In this document: piece after piece, positions 42,801 through 57,800 of the stretch
How the letters are laid out: every line of letters starts with the position of its first letter
How positions within the stretch are numbered: position 1 is the stretch's first letter
Assembly (NCBI GenBank): GCA_035295125.1
Contig: DATGJP010000064.1
Span: 62,001-126,000, forward strand
Direction: 5' to 3'
Length of the DNA: 64,000 bases
Source: JAICMB01 sp035295125
GTDB lineage: Bacteria; Acidobacteriota; Terriglobia; Bryobacterales; Bryobacteraceae
Position numbers and translations under genes: made by a program
Notes under the pieces: generated by a model
What the model saw: only the letters and a program-made list of their open reading frames with translations
What the model was told of the DNA's origin: nothing
The model's database searches: none

Positions 42801-45800
42801 CTCTACTTCTTGCGTTTCTCAGTGCGAGCCTCGGGGCTTGGCGCAACCGGCGCCAGGAACTCCGACGGCATCTGCGGCATGGCCTTCACGTCGCCCGGCT
42901 GCAAGGGCTCCGTGATTTCCGGCGTGACCATCACGACCAGTTCCGTGCGGCTCTTCTTTTCATCCTTGGTCTTGAAGATGTTGCCGATAATGGGAAGACT
43001 TGAAAGCCCCGGAATGCGCGCCATCGACTCGGTGACGCGATTATCAATCAGTCCCGCGATGATGAAGCTTTGTCCCTCTCCGAGCTCGATGTTCGTTTCC
43101 ATCTTGCGAGTGGAAAGAGCGGGAATCGTGAAGCCATTCAGCGATACGGCGTTGGTAAAGTCCAGAGTGGAGACTTCCGGCCGGATGTACATCTTAATGG
43201 TGTGGTTTTCGGTAACGACGGGATTGAAGGCCAGCCGGACGCCGAATTCCTTGAACATCACCGTGACGGCGCCGGAGTTGGCCCCACCCTGCAGAATGGG
43301 AACCGGGAACTCGCCACCGACCGTGAACAGCGCTTCTTTGCCATTCGTGGTGACCAGGTTGGGCTCCGCCAGAATCTCGAGGAGACTGCGGCTCTGCAAC
43401 GCCTTAATAAGGGCGGCCAGATTCAGGCTGGGCCGAAACGCGAAGATGTTCAGAGCATCGGAGATCGTTAGAGAGGATGCGCCCCCGCTGCCAGTCGAGG
43501 GATCCACGTTGCCGCTGGGAAACTGTCCGGTCGTAACACGCCCGAGCGTGTTGGTGGCGCCAGTTGAGAGCAGGTTCACCGCGAACTGGCTCGCCGCATC
43601 GCGATCGAGCTCCGCGAACTTAACGCGCAGCAGGATCTGTTTCTCGACTCGAGCCGGAGCGATCTCCAGGTTGTTGACGATAGTCTTTGCGAACGGCGTT
43701 GCAAGCGCGGCGGCGCGTTCCGCCACGTCCTTGCTGGAAGCATGCCCGGTGAGCGAAAGTGAATCGCGGGAAGACTGCACGTGGATATCTTCGTTTCCGA
43801 AGGTTTCGCGCAGCAGCTTCTGCAGCGGCGCCAGGTTTTGTTCCACCGTGATGTTATAGAAATTGCGCTGCCCCACCTTGCTCCACACGATCATCGTGAC
43901 GGTGCCGAAGGATTTTCCGTGAATCAGGATTTCGCGATTGGTAACTGGCGCAGTGTCGACTATATCGGCATTGCTCGTTGAGATCCGCCCAATATCGGAC
44001 GGATAGTCGATCACAATGCTTTTGCCCACCGTGAGCCGGAGATCCTCCGGGCCCGACTGCGCCCAGCCGTTATTGGACGCGGCCAGCGCAGCGGCGGCTG
44101 CGAATGAGACGATTGGAGCGATTCGCTTGAAGATCATATTTACTTTCCTTCACCCGGCCGGGAGCCGATCACTTCGACACTTTTTTGCGTTCCCCGTATG
44201 ACCACGATTTGGTCCGGCGGCGGAGGCGGCGGAGGCGGTGCGGGCACCGGCGCGGCGGCTACCGCCCGGACGCGTACCGGCGCCGGTTTGAGCTCTTTTC
44301 TCTCCGCGCCTAAACCGTACAACTGGCGCAACTCTCGGCCGGCTGTCTTTTCGATGGTCTGGTCACTGCCATTGCGAAGCACCAGTTGGATGTGGCCTTC
44401 GTTATTGGCAAGGGTCAGGGTTTCCGCCTGTTCAGGATTGACCAGGAGCGTGACGGTGGGCGCCTGGATCGCCTGGCCTTTGCCGTCCGCCTGAATGGTC
44501 GTGCCGGCCGACAGCACCAGAATGTTCTGAAGGCATGTGCTGGTAATGACGCCGTTCATTTCCGGAGGACGTCCCGTGACCAGCACATCCACACGCATGC
44601 CCGGCAGAACGAAGCCTGCGACGCCCGCGACATCGTTTACACGCACCGAAACGGCGCGCATGCCGACAGGAATGATCGGCGCCAGCCCGACACCGCTTCC
44701 TCGCGCGGCCAGGCGGCCTTCCAGGATGGGTTCATCCATGAGGATCGGGCTCGTGACGGGCCGGTCTACCACTTCATCCGGCTTCGAGAAGGCGCCCTTC
44801 GGGAACGCTGACGCCGGCATCTTGCCGACTTTGATATCGGTCGCCTTGACCGTCGTTCCGACGCCCAGTGGGCGCGCCGCCATTATGATGTCACGCGCAT
44901 CGGTGGACTCCGGCCGTTTCGCGCCCTGGCCCGCCCGGGCGGTCATCTGATAAAACACCGTCGAGATGATCAGCGCGAATAACAGGCTGACGCCCAGCAC
45001 CGTCAAAAATCTACGATCCATAAATCTCACCTCGTTCGTTACGAACCATCCGCATCACCACCCGCTCCTCTAACCTTTCGGCACCAGACTCAGCCACACA
45101 CCAGCGGCGATCGCGGGTGCATAAGGAATGGACTGGACCGGTCGTTTGCTGCCTGTCGAACCGCCGCCGTCAGCGGACTCGTTACGAACGGCCCGGTAGC
45201 TCCGCCAGAGCCCGCGCAAGCCGCTAAAAGCGATGACAGCCGCTGCGAATACTCCGCCACAGGCTGCTGTCCAGAGCGCCGCTGCAAGAAGTCTCTTAAA
45301 GCCAAGAACGGCGCCAAAGCCGGCCATGAGCTTGACATCCCCGCCACCCATGCCGCCAAAAATGTAAAAGATCAGGAACACGCCAAAGCCTGCCGCACTA
45401 CCCAGCAACGCGGTCAGGCCGCCGCGCCATCCCTCCGTCACCACGTGGAGCACGAGTCCCGCCAGCAACGCCGACACAGAAATCCAGTTCGAAATCTGCC
45501 GGTGCACCAGATCCTCAATGCTTGCGGCAACGCCGACAACGACGGCGATCCATACCTGCGCCGTCATCGATTGCCTTCCTTCTCGAGCGCCTTCGATTTC
45601 CTGGCTGCTGGCGGCCGCGGAAGACTCGAGAAAACGCTCGTGTGAAAAAGTAGCGGAGCGAGAAAGCCGGCCTGCAACGCAAACTCGGCGAGCAGCTTGC
45701 CCGACGGCAGCCGCCAGGTGGTGTTGTCGAACCATTCCAGCGGCATCTGCGGAATTCTCAAATCCTTCCCTGCGGATTTGCGGCGCGGGGGTGTAACCTC

Positions 45801-48800
45801 CGGCCTAGCCTCTCTCATCCCGTCGATCTCCTGTATATAAACTTCGGCGAGGTTGGAGGTTTTCATTAGCCTTGTACCGGGTTTTCTTTAGTACGGGAGG
45901 ACCCTGCGGTCTGCTTCGGTAGTACTAAGTTGGGTTGCGTCTGACGCCTCAGGAATAAGAGCGCTTTGCCCGTATCCATCACAATTTGCCAGCCCGAATC
46001 GCGCTTCAGCATCTCGACTAAAGGCCACTCGGGAGGCAGCAGCACGGCGCTGAATCCGCGCCGAGTAAGTATGTCATTCCACTCAGAACTGAGCTGTAGT
46101 ACGTGAAGATACTCCTTACCAAGCGATTCACCGTAGAAGTCGCTGCGTCCATCGACGTACACCCTCTGCTCGGGGTAGAAGCGGTAGATGAGATAGTCGC
46201 CCCATTGGTCTGTCGTAAGCACCTTCTGGCCACGCAGTAAGTCCGGGTGAGAGGCGACCACGTCCACCGGGAAAATGATCTTGGGGAAGTCCTGTGGCCA
46301 ATGCAGCGGGCTATTGGTGATGGCCAGCACAATGACGACAACTCCGATCCAGAATGTCGATCTTCCAAAAGCCGGGCTCAGGTCGGCTCCGATCTGGTGC
46401 AGCGTCTGCACGATGGAGCCGCGTTTCATGTTGCGAGTCCGAACCGCCCACATGGCATGGAGTTCCTCGGCAATGATGGGCGCCGCTACCACCGCGAATA
46501 CCGGCGCGTGACGCACGCTGTTCAGAGCGGCGTGGCCGAGGAACAGGATCCACAGTGCTTCCGTGATGCGGCACTTTCGCAGCATCATGGCCGCCACCAG
46601 GATTCCACCGATCAACAGAATCTCGAACTGCAATTGCCCTTCGGTGCGAAACGTCGGCGCCTGGAATTCCTGAATTGTGTTGCGAATCCAATCCGACCGC
46701 AGATACTCGAAAATGTGACGGTGCAAGCCGATGCCGTACGGATTCACAAGCGTTGCCGCTGTGCACCCAACGAGGAGAAACGAGTATCGCCGCACGTTGT
46801 TCCAGCCGGTTTTCAACAGCATGGCCTCGACGGCGCTACCCGCAACCAGCAATCCGAGACAGACCAGGAAGATCGCGAACCCCCCATGCAGGTTCGTCCA
46901 CAGTACTGTGACCGGTACCAGCGCCCATACCCAGGCGCTGTTATGTCTGCGGTCAGCCTCGAGCAGCCAAAGCGCGGCGGCCAGGAGCAACAGCGTGAAC
47001 AAATGTGGCCGTGCCAGGAAATGCATGCTCGAGCTGCCCACAACGAGCAGCGCTAATGGCAATGCAATGAACGCGTTCACACCGCGCCAGAAAATGTGGC
47101 GCAAGAGCACCGTCGCAAATAACGCGATGAGTACCCCGGCGAGGAGTACAACACCCTTCAGTCCCGCAAGCCGGAATGCGCCGGCATATGCAATATCCGA
47201 CAGCCACTCCCAGGCAAACCAGGAGGCCCCTTGCTTTGTGAAGGAGAAGAGATCTTGTGTGGGGACGGCGTGATGATCGAGTACATACTCGCCGGTGCGG
47301 ATGTGCCACCCCGCGTCCGCATCGCCGAGCAGCACGTTCCAACCGTCGACGCCGGCTAGGAACAGCCACACGATCAGGGCCAGGAAAAAACAATCCGCAA
47401 AAGACGGAGTAAGCGCCTTGCCCCAGGCGCTTGTGAGCCAGCGTGGGCGTGCCGGTACTCCAGGTGCTAGAGTTACCGCGCTAAGGTGCCGGGATAAGCC
47501 CACGAGTGGACCATCGGCAGCACGCGTACTAGCCTTTAGGCAACTTCAGTCTCATGCGGACTTGATGTCGTCGCGGGACGAATCCCACTCCACCATGCGC
47601 CGCTCCGCTGCCGACTGATTGATCATGTGGGCGCAAGACGCCGCATGATGACCCGCCGAAGCATCTTCCCAATAGGCCTTGCGACTACGGATCGAATCGA
47701 GCCAGTGCCCCATGTGAGTCACGGTGGAATCGACACCCTCCTGCCGATAGTGCTCGGTAACGGGCAGGGTCTTCTCCGGCCACGCGCTCGGCACTTCCTT
47801 CTCGATCACTTTGGGATCGCGGTAGTAGGCCTGTTCGAGAGCGCTCGACCAGCTATCTACCACCCAGCGATTGTCTTCCAACACGGCTTCGGCGTGATAG
47901 GTCAGGCCATCACCCAGAGAGATACTGCCCTCAGTGCCAAGAATCTGGAAGCTGCCCTCCGCAGAGCTCTCATTATTAAAGGTAGAGCTCAGGTTTACGA
48001 CGAAGCCCTCGGCGTATTCGAGGATCCCGTTCAGGGTATCGGGAACGTCGCGGCCATCCTTCCAACGATAGAGCTCGCCCATGGCGACGGCACGAGCCGG
48101 AACCCTGGCATCCATCAGGTAGTGGATGGTTGTGCAGAGATGGACGAACAGGTCGGTGGCAATACCCCCGGAGTAGTCGCGGAAACAACGCCAGCGGAAA
48201 AAACGCTCGTTGCTATAAGGCTGCTTCGGGGCCGAACCCAGGAACATCTCCCAATTCACGGTTTGAGGCGACGCATCGGGCGGAATCGGGTAGATCCAGG
48301 CTCCTGACGCGGTATTGCGGTTGTAGGCGGCCCGAATGATGGTGATCTTGCCGAGACGGCCGGACTGAATGAGTTCCTTCGCTTTGCGTTGAACGGAAGA
48401 ACTCATGCCCTGACTTCCCACCTGGAGGATTCGGCCGCGTTCCTTCGCGGCTCGAATAATGTCCACACCTTCCGACGAGCGATAGGTGAGTGGTTTTTCA
48501 CAGTAGACGTCCTTACCGGCGGCCATGGCGTCGATCACCATCTGGCGATGCCAATGGTCCGGGGTGCCGACTACGACTGCGTCAATCGACTGCTGCGCCA
48601 GTAACGCATGGTGGTCGGGGTATGCCTTCGCGCGCCCGTTGGTGCGCTCGATGGCGCGTTCCACCCGTCCCTTATAGGCGTCGACGACACCGACGATCTC
48701 CACGCCCGGCAGAACCTGCAGGGCCTGCATCAATTCCTGGGCGCGCGCGCCCGTTCCGATCACCCCTACCTGAATGCGGTCGTTCGCGGAGCGCGGCCGC

Positions 48801-51800
48801 TCCGATTGGGCGAGCAACGGCGCGACACCGGCTGCCTGAATCAGGGATCGTCTCGTGATACTCATGCGTGACTATTGCATCACAATCGCAGGTAGTGCGA
48901 GAGGTATCAGACCGGCCGGACCCAAGTGCGATCCATCTCTATAGAAACGGAACGCTGCAACAGGTGCACCGACAGAACCAGGACTCCGGCGCCCTTGGCG
49001 CGGAGAAAGATCCCTTCCACGCCCGCCATCGCGCCATGGCGGACACGCACGCGCTGACCTTCGCGCAGATATGGCCAGGGCTTTGCGGAACAACCGCTGG
49101 AAGTCGCGCGGCGCACAGCTTCAATCTCGCAGTCGTCAATCGCGCAAGGCTTGCGTCCGGCGCTCACGATGTAAGAAACACCTTGCGTGGTGAGGACGGG
49201 CAGTGGAGCAACGGGATCGAGCCGGCAGAAGATGTAGCCGGCAAATAGCGGAGCTTCTATTTTCTTAATCCGGTCGGAGTAAAACCGACAGTCGGTGTAC
49301 GTCGGAAGAAACGTCTCGTACTTTTTCGCGCGCAGTCCGGCCTCCGCGAGGGTTTCGGCGCGGGAGTGCACTCGCACCGCAAACCACGGTGCTGCAAGTG
49401 TTTGCGCAGCGATGATGGCTTCGCCCAACGGCGAATTCGTTTGCACAAGCGGAATCATTGATGTGTGGGGGAATACGATTAGCTTTGCGTTAATCGTATG
49501 ACCTTGTTATACAGCTACTAACACTTGGTGTTTGTTTAAGGATGTTTTTCTCAATTTCTTTTAAAGGAGAATCCAGGCTGCGCGCGACGTGCCGTTCGAC
49601 CTGGGATAGACGCACGCCACTAAATCCCTCATAATTGATGCCAAAGGGCGAAGGCAGCCGGCATCATGTCTGGCAAATCCGCGGGTGTCACCGCGCTGAT
49701 CCGAGCTTCCAGCGACCGGGATAGCGAAGCGCTGGGAAAGTTGGTCGAGGCCGTTTACCCCGAACTGCGCCGGATTGCGCTTGGCTACATGAAGCGCGAG
49801 CGTGCGGACCACACGCTGCAGTGTACAGGTCTGATCAACGAGGCATACCTGCGGCTGGCGCGAACGTCCGCGCGGGAATGGAAGGATCGGGCGCAGTTCT
49901 TCGGGATCGCTTCGCAAGTGATGCGCGAAATCCTGGTGGACTATGCCCGCGCGAGAAGTACCGCGAAACGAGGCGGCGGCGTCATGACCATTACCCTGTG
50001 CGACGTTCCGTCGGCCCCGGCATCCGCGGTTGAGGTTCTCGATCTGCACGAGGCGCTGGAACAACTCGAGAAGGTCCACCCGGGTCAAGGGCGCGTGTTG
50101 GAATTGAGGTATTTCGGCGGTCTTTCCATCGAAGAAGCGGCGAAAGTGATGGAAGTTTCACCCAGCACCGTGAAGCGGGAATGGATCATCGCCAAAACCT
50201 GGATTCATCGAAGATTGCTGGGTGCCGAACCAAGCCCATGAGTCCAGCTGACTGGGCCCGCGTCAAGGATCTTTTCGATGCGGCCCTGCTGCTGCCACCG
50301 GCTGATCGCGGCGCTTTCGTCAATTCGCAAACTAAGGATGATGAAGTACTGGCGGAACTCCGCTCGCTCCTGGAGGTGTATGAGCAGTCGCCGGAGTTTC
50401 TTGACCGCGATGAATCTCATGCGCTCGAAGGCCGGAAAATCGGTCCGTGGCGGCTGCTTCGCGAGATCGGCCGGGGCGGCATGGGCGTGGTTTGGGAAGC
50501 GGTCCGCGACGATCAGGAGTACCAACAGCGTGCAGCGATCAAGCTGCTGCCGGCTGGTTTTCTTTCGTCCGCTGACATCGCGCGGTTCCGTGAAGAACGG
50601 CAAATCCTGGCCCGCCTGGCTCATCCCGGTATCGCCCGTTTGCTGGACGGGGGAACGATGGACGACGGCTCGCCTTACCTTGTCATGGAGTACATCGAGG
50701 GCGAGCGGCTGGACGTCTGGGCGCAGCAGCATGCGCCCTCGCTTCGAGAGCGCCTCCGCCTCTTCTTATCCATTTGCGCGGCGGTCGATTACGCGCACCG
50801 GCACCTGGTTGTCCATCGCGATTTGAAACCAGCCAACATTCTCGTTACGCCCGACCGTGATGCATGCCTTTTGGACTTTGGCATTGCCAAACTACTCGAC
50901 ACGGATGATGGGGCCGTGCGTGGGTCGGCGAAGACCGTTCGGCGGCTGACGCCGGAGTATGCCAGCCCCGAGCAAATTCGTGGCGACGCGGTTAGTACCG
51001 GAAGCGATATATACTCGCTCGGCGTGGTGCTTTATCGTCTGCTCGCCGGTCGATCGCCATACAGTGCCGACCCCGAAGACACGCTCGGGACAATGGACGC
51101 GATTTGTAACCAGGACCCGGCGGCGCCAAGCACGGTTGCGGCAGACGATGCTCGCGAATTGCGAGGCGAACTTGACGCCATCGTGCTCGAAGCCCTGTGC
51201 AAGAATCCTGAGCAGCGATACGCGTCGGCTCGAAGGCTTGCGGATGACATTGAGGCCTGGCTCGACGGCAGGCCGGTTACGGCCCATAAACAACCCTGGT
51301 GGATACGCGCGGTGCGTCATGTTCGCCGCCACAAGACGCAGAGCGCGGCGGCCGCCGCGGTGCTTCTATCAATCGTCACGGGGTCGGTGGTTTCCCTCTG
51401 GTATGCGCGGGATGCGGAACACCAGCGCGAGATCGCGGAGGTCCGTTTTCAGGAGGGGCGAAAGCTGGCGCACGCAGTGGTCTTTGATTTGTACGAGGCC
51501 ATTGCCCACCTGCAAGGTTCAACACGCGCCAGGCAGATCCTGGTAGATCGCGCGTTGCGATACCTCCGTGAGTTAGAAGCCAGCGGACCGGCCAGCCGCG
51601 ATCTCCAGATGGAGCTTGCCGCGGCGTACGCGCGCATTGGCGACGTGTTGGGAAATCCCACACAAGCGCATCTCGGAAGCACAGTGTCCGCGATTGACAG
51701 CGAGACACAGGCGCGGCGGTTGGCACTGGCCGTCCTTCGCTCGCATCCCGGCGACACGGACGCGGAGGCGATTCTCGCCGAAGCCGATGAGCGCCTCTTC

Positions 51801-54800
51801 GGGCTCAACGAACAGCAGGGGCTCCAGGCGAACGACATCCTGCAGGAAGCCATGGACATCCGCCGCAGGGAGGCGGCGGCAAAACCGGGAGACCTGGAAG
51901 TCGCCGCAAGGGTCAGGACGATGGAGGCCGCAAGGCTGTCTCTCCAGCAACAGTGGCCGGATGCTTTAGCGGCCTACCAGCAAGTTGCTGCCATGTACCA
52001 GCAGCTTGTGTCGCAGAATCCGCGCAATTTCGGGCTCGGCGACCGGCTTTCTACGACCTACCACCACATTGCACGCTGCTGGAAAGAGCTGAACCGGTTG
52101 GATGAGGCCCTCGCTGCGTACGAGCAAGCCAAGCGGCTGGACCAGGGCCGGTTCACGCTCAGCCCCGGCGATACGGACGCCGAAACGGACCTTTCGTTCG
52201 ACCTCGTGGAAGCCGGTTGGATCGAATACCGGCTCGGCAAATATAAGCAGGCCATTGCCGACTATGAAAGAGCTTTTGAGATTCAGGAGCGCCTGGGCGC
52301 GAACGATCCGCAGGATATCCGGATGCGTCTGGAAGCGGCTAAGTTGCTCAACACCGCGGCGCCCGCCTATGAGGCTGCCGGGGAGCGCGCGAGAGCGATT
52401 CAAATTCTCAAGACCGCTGCCGAGCGCCTCGAAGATGCGCTCGCCAGCGACCCTGACAACGAGGACACACGTCTGCATGTCGGCTGGGTGTGGAGCAATC
52501 TCGGGGCGGTTTATGAACGTGCAGCCGACTGGGGCGCAGCCGAGCCGTGCTACCGGCGCACTCTGGAGATCATGAGCCGACTGCAGGGAAGCGGGCGGCT
52601 CGATCTGGACATCGATCCCAAGCCGATTGTCGCCAGGGCGACGGCCGGGCTGGCTTCCTGCCGCAAGCACCTGGATTAGGAACAGATCCAAAGGCAGGCG
52701 TCAGCCGCTGGTTTGTTACCGGTGCATGTGGAGGCGTTTCAAACTTGCTGCACGGTAGAAAGCTCAAGTTCACAGACTGTGGAAGGGTGAAGCAGGCGGT
52801 TGCGCCTGCCTTTGGACCTCACCGGGAACGCGCAGGCGAAACCGCCGCCACCTTGGTTTTCATCCACTTTCGACCGCAGGTCCATAGGGACGGCTTCCGA
52901 CCCCACTTCCGGGAGAACAACTGGCTGAACCGAAATTGCCGCGAATCTCGCTTATGACGGGTGGAGGAATCTCGATGAAGGCTTTACGATTCGCACTCCC
53001 GGCGGGCTTGATACTGGCTGCCGTTTTGACCTTTCCGCCGGCGGCCTCAGGCCGGATTGATCCGCGCGATGAGCGCATTGCCCGTGTAGTCTCCGATTGC
53101 GACGCTCGCGCCGACGAGTTTCAACGCATGTTCCGCCGCGCCCTGGACCACAGCGGCTATCGCGGAACCATGAGGCAGGCTGATCTCGACCGGCACGCCG
53201 ATGCACTGTCGCATGCCATGCGGCGGGTGCGGGAAGCCTGGAACCGCGAACGCGATCCGCGCCGGACGCGCCGCTATGTTGAAGAAGCCATCGACGTCAG
53301 CCGCGACATCAATCGCGTCATGAACAACAACCGGTTCTACCCGGAGCTTCATCATCGTTGGGATGCCTTACGCCACGATTTGAATCGCCTGGCGGAGGAG
53401 TTCGAACTTCCGCGTCTGCGTTGGGACTAGGAGCTGAGCATGCGAACGCGATTTCTGATCGCGCTCTCCGCTCTCCCGCTTCTCATCGCTGCAACAGTTG
53501 AACCAAATACCGACCGGGTCCTATTTCGACAGGGATTCCTGGAGGTTGTGTCGCCGGACGGCGCGAGTGCCGAGCAATGCAGGTTAGCCGCCAAGAAGGC
53601 GATCGCGGCCTGGAGGTTCGACATGAACCTCATGAAATGGGGGCACCCCGGCGAGATGGAGCGTTCGCTCACGCTGCGATTGATTAGTGACGACCGGATG
53701 AGACGCGAACACCCGGGTGGTCGTGCCTATGCGGAACCGAGCGGTGACCGGTTCAACGTTCGAATGGGGTTGCTCGATGATCCCAATCTCGACCTCACAC
53801 TAGCCCACGAGTTGGGGCATATCCAGGCTTTTCGCGCACTCGGCAGCCAGGCGAAGAAGCCTCCAACGTACTTCCTCGAAGGCCACGGCCTGATGATGAA
53901 CCAGTTTTACGCGGACTTCCTCGGCATCGATCGGGGTGAAGGCGGACACCGCCAGGCTAAGGCAATGATTTCCATTACTGCTGACGAGGCGGAAGCCATC
54001 CTGAGTGACGACCGGTATCACAGGGTCGGCCCGCGCGAAGAGCGTATTGCGAAGGAATACCGGATGGAATGCATGGGACTTTATTTCGTCGAATACCTGC
54101 GCGTCCGCAAAGGCATCCCGGATGCGGTTCCGAAAATGGGCCGGGTATTTGAATGGGAAGGACGCGGCCAGGGTTACGAGCAGGCGTTCGCACGCGCCTA
54201 CGGGCTCTCGTTAGACGAGGCCTTCTCGGAAATCGTAGCGTTCTTCCGGCAAACGGCGGCGCATCCTTCCGAACGTCTGAAGGGGACGCGGTTTGGGGAT
54301 TATCTCGCGCCTGCCAGATAGGAGGTCACCCTTGAAGACGTCTCGTTTTTTAGCGGCCGCTTTGCTGCTGGCTGTTGTCTCAGCCGCGCAGGAGCGTCAA
54401 TCGCAGGGCCACATCGCTCCGTTGAATCCCGAATATGTGAAATATCTCACCGAGTTGCGCCAGGGAAAGACCGAGTCTTTCGGCTACATTCCGCCGACGG
54501 TCGACCTGTCTTATTTGAACAGCATTCCTTTCTCTCTCCAGGATGTGTTGGGAGCTACGCCGCTTCCCGCCTCGTACGATCTTCGGAAATTCGGCCGCGT
54601 ATCGCCTGTAGGGGACCAGGGGAATTGCGGCAGTTGCTGGACCTTCGCGACGATGGGGTCGCTGGAGTCGGCGCTGCTTCCCGGCGAGGCGCGCAGTTTT
54701 TCCGAGAACAACCTGAAGGATACGCAGGGGCGCGACGCCTCGCCTTGTACCGGGGGAAACGCCTTGCAAGCGATGGCGTATCTGGCGCGCTGGAGCGGTC

Positions 54801-57800
54801 CTGTGAACGCGAGTGACGATCCGTACCAGCCGACAAACGTCAACTCGTCGCCTGTTTATACCACCCCGGCCAAACACGTCCAGGACGTGCTCATGATACC
54901 CGGCCGCCAAAACCCCACCGATAACGACAATCTCAAGCGCGCGGTGATGACCTACGGCGGCGTATGGATCAGCATCTATTATGACACCTCCAACTACAAC
55001 TCAACCACCAAGTCCTACAACTACATGCCGCCGTCGACGGATACGCTGAAGAGCCGCGATCACGCGATCACGCTGATCGGTTGGGACGACAACTACGACC
55101 GGAACCTGTTCAGCAATCCACCGCCGGGCGACGGCGCGTTCCTCATGAAGAACAGTTGGGGGACGAAATGGGGCGACGCCGGGTACTTCTGGCTTTCTTA
55201 TTACGACGCGCTGGCTGGATATGTCGCCAGCTTCGCTTTCTACGGTGAAGAACTCACCTCGAACTGGTCGCGGATCTATCAGTACGACGCGCAGGGATGG
55301 GTGAGCGCCTATGGCCGCGGGTCGGACACCATCTGGTTCGCGAACGTGTTCACGGCTCAGGATACGGAGTCGATCGGGGCGGTGAGCTTTTATGCGCTTA
55401 CTCCGAATGTGTCTTACACGGCCAGCGTGTACACGAGTGTCGAGAACGGGCCGACCAGCGGAACGCTCGCAAGCAGCACGACGGGAACTCTCGCCACCGC
55501 GGGATACCACACGGTCCGCCTCGACACGCCCGTCGGCGTGACGGCGGGGAGCCGTTTTGCAGCCGTGGTCAAAGTGCAGGCTACGGGCATCACCCATCCG
55601 GTCGCGATTCAGAACGAAGTAGATGGAATGTACAGCACCGTCACGGGGAAGCCGGGCCAAGGTTATACCAGCGCGGATGGGTCGTCCTGGCACGACATCA
55701 CCAGCTTCGATCCAACAGCCAGCGTCTGCCTGAAAGCTTTCGCGAACAAAGCGGGCTCCGGCAACGTGCCGGTTACGGTCGCCAGCAATCCGCCCGGCCA
55801 GACCGTCACGGTCGACGGTACCGACTACAGCAGTGCGAAGGCGTTCAACTGGGCCACGGGAACCAGCCACACGCTCTCCACCACAACGCCTCAGGGCGCC
55901 GGCACATCCCGCTATGCGTTCTCCAACTGGAGTGACGGCGGAGCGCGGACGCATGACATCACCATCAGCCAGGCCGGGACGTATACCGCGAATTTCCTGG
56001 CGCAGTACCAGGTGACCACCAGCGTGTCGCCCAGCGGCAGCGGTTCGGTGGCGGCTTCACCCACATCGTCCGATCACTTTTACACGAACGGGACCGCGAT
56101 CCAATTCACCGCGACGGCGGCTTCGGGTTACGTTTTCGATCATTGGAGCTCCGGCTTGAGCGGCACGGCCAGCCCTGGGACGCTGACCATCAACCAGGCG
56201 CTCACGGTGACCGCAGTGTTCCGAAGTAACAGCGCCAGCACCGTGACGACCGATCCAGCGGGTCTCAATATCGTGGTGGATGGAAGCACCTACGCCGCGC
56301 CGCATAACTTCACCTGGTCGGCGAACAGCACGCATACCATCAACGCACCTTCGCCGCAGGGCACCGGGACGCGGTACGCGTTCGCCAGTTGGAGCGATAA
56401 GGGCGCGCAGAGCCACACGGTGACCGCGGGGTCCGGCGCGAGCACGTATACCGCAAGCTTCACGCCACAATATCAGCTCACGGTACAGGCGAATCCTTCG
56501 ACGGGCGGCTCGGTGACCGAGACGCCGAGTTCGAGCGACGGCTACTTCGCTCCGGGAACAACGGTGTCGGTGCGCGCGGTGGCCGGCTCCGGATACGTGT
56601 TCAGCGGTTGGGGCGGCGCGTTGACGGGGTCGACGAACCCCGCGGCCGTGACCATGAGCGGACCGCGTACGGTTGTCGCCCAGTTTGGAACCTTTGCTGC
56701 CGGACCGGCAAACGATGAGATCGCCGGTGCTCTGGCGATCGGCAGGCTCCCGTCAAATAGCACCGAAAACACTGGCGGGGCGACCTCGAACTCCAGCGAT
56801 CCGACACATACCTGTACCGGCCAGCAGGACTCGCGCACCGTCTGGTTCACCTTCGTGCCAAACTTTACCGGCATCGCAAATATCAGCACGATGAACAGCG
56901 ACTACGACACGGTTCTCTCGGCATACTCGGGAAGCGATGGCACGGAGTTGGCCTGTAACGATGATGAGAACGAGCTGACCTCCACGTCGGCGATTTCGCT
57001 CGGCGTCACGCAAGGGCAGGCGATCATTGTCGAAGTCAGCGCGTATGGAGCCGGCGCGGGCGGGAATCTTGCGTTAGCCATCAATGGACAAGCCCTGCAG
57101 GCGGCTGCTAACGACGAACTTTCATCCGCTACGGAAGTCCCATCACTGCCTTCCAATTTCTCGCAAATCACGAAAACCGCAACCACGAACTCCAGCGATC
57201 CCTATCACACCTGCACCGGTGTCCAGGACGGCTCCAGCGTCTGGTTCCGCTGGGTCGCGACGTATACCGGGCACTTGCGGGTGAACACGCTCGGCAGCGA
57301 TTACGACACGGTGGTGACCGGCTATTCCGGGCTGACCGGCGATGAACTAGCCTGCAACGATGACATGGATGACTCCACCACGGCGTCGGAAATCCAGTTT
57401 CACGTCACGCAGGGGAGACCCTACTACATCGAAGTGACGTCCTGGAACGGCGGCCCGGGTGGACTGCTGGTGCTGAACGCAATGGCGGTGAGCGTGCCGC
57501 CGGACAACGACAGCATCGACAACGCCTTCGGAATTCCCGGCCTGCCATTCACGATCCAGGAGGACACGGTGAACGCGACCGAGGATGATTACGATCCGTG
57601 GCACACCTGCACGGGCGACTGGGATGTGAGAACGGTCTGGTTCTACTACACCGCCACGACAACGGGGCGGGTTCGGATCAACACTTTCGGCACCGATTAC
57701 GACACGGTGCTCTCGATTTACGACGGCGACAGCGGCGACGAGATCGCGTGCAATGACGATGCCAGCGACGACACGTACCAATCGGCCGTAGACCTGGACG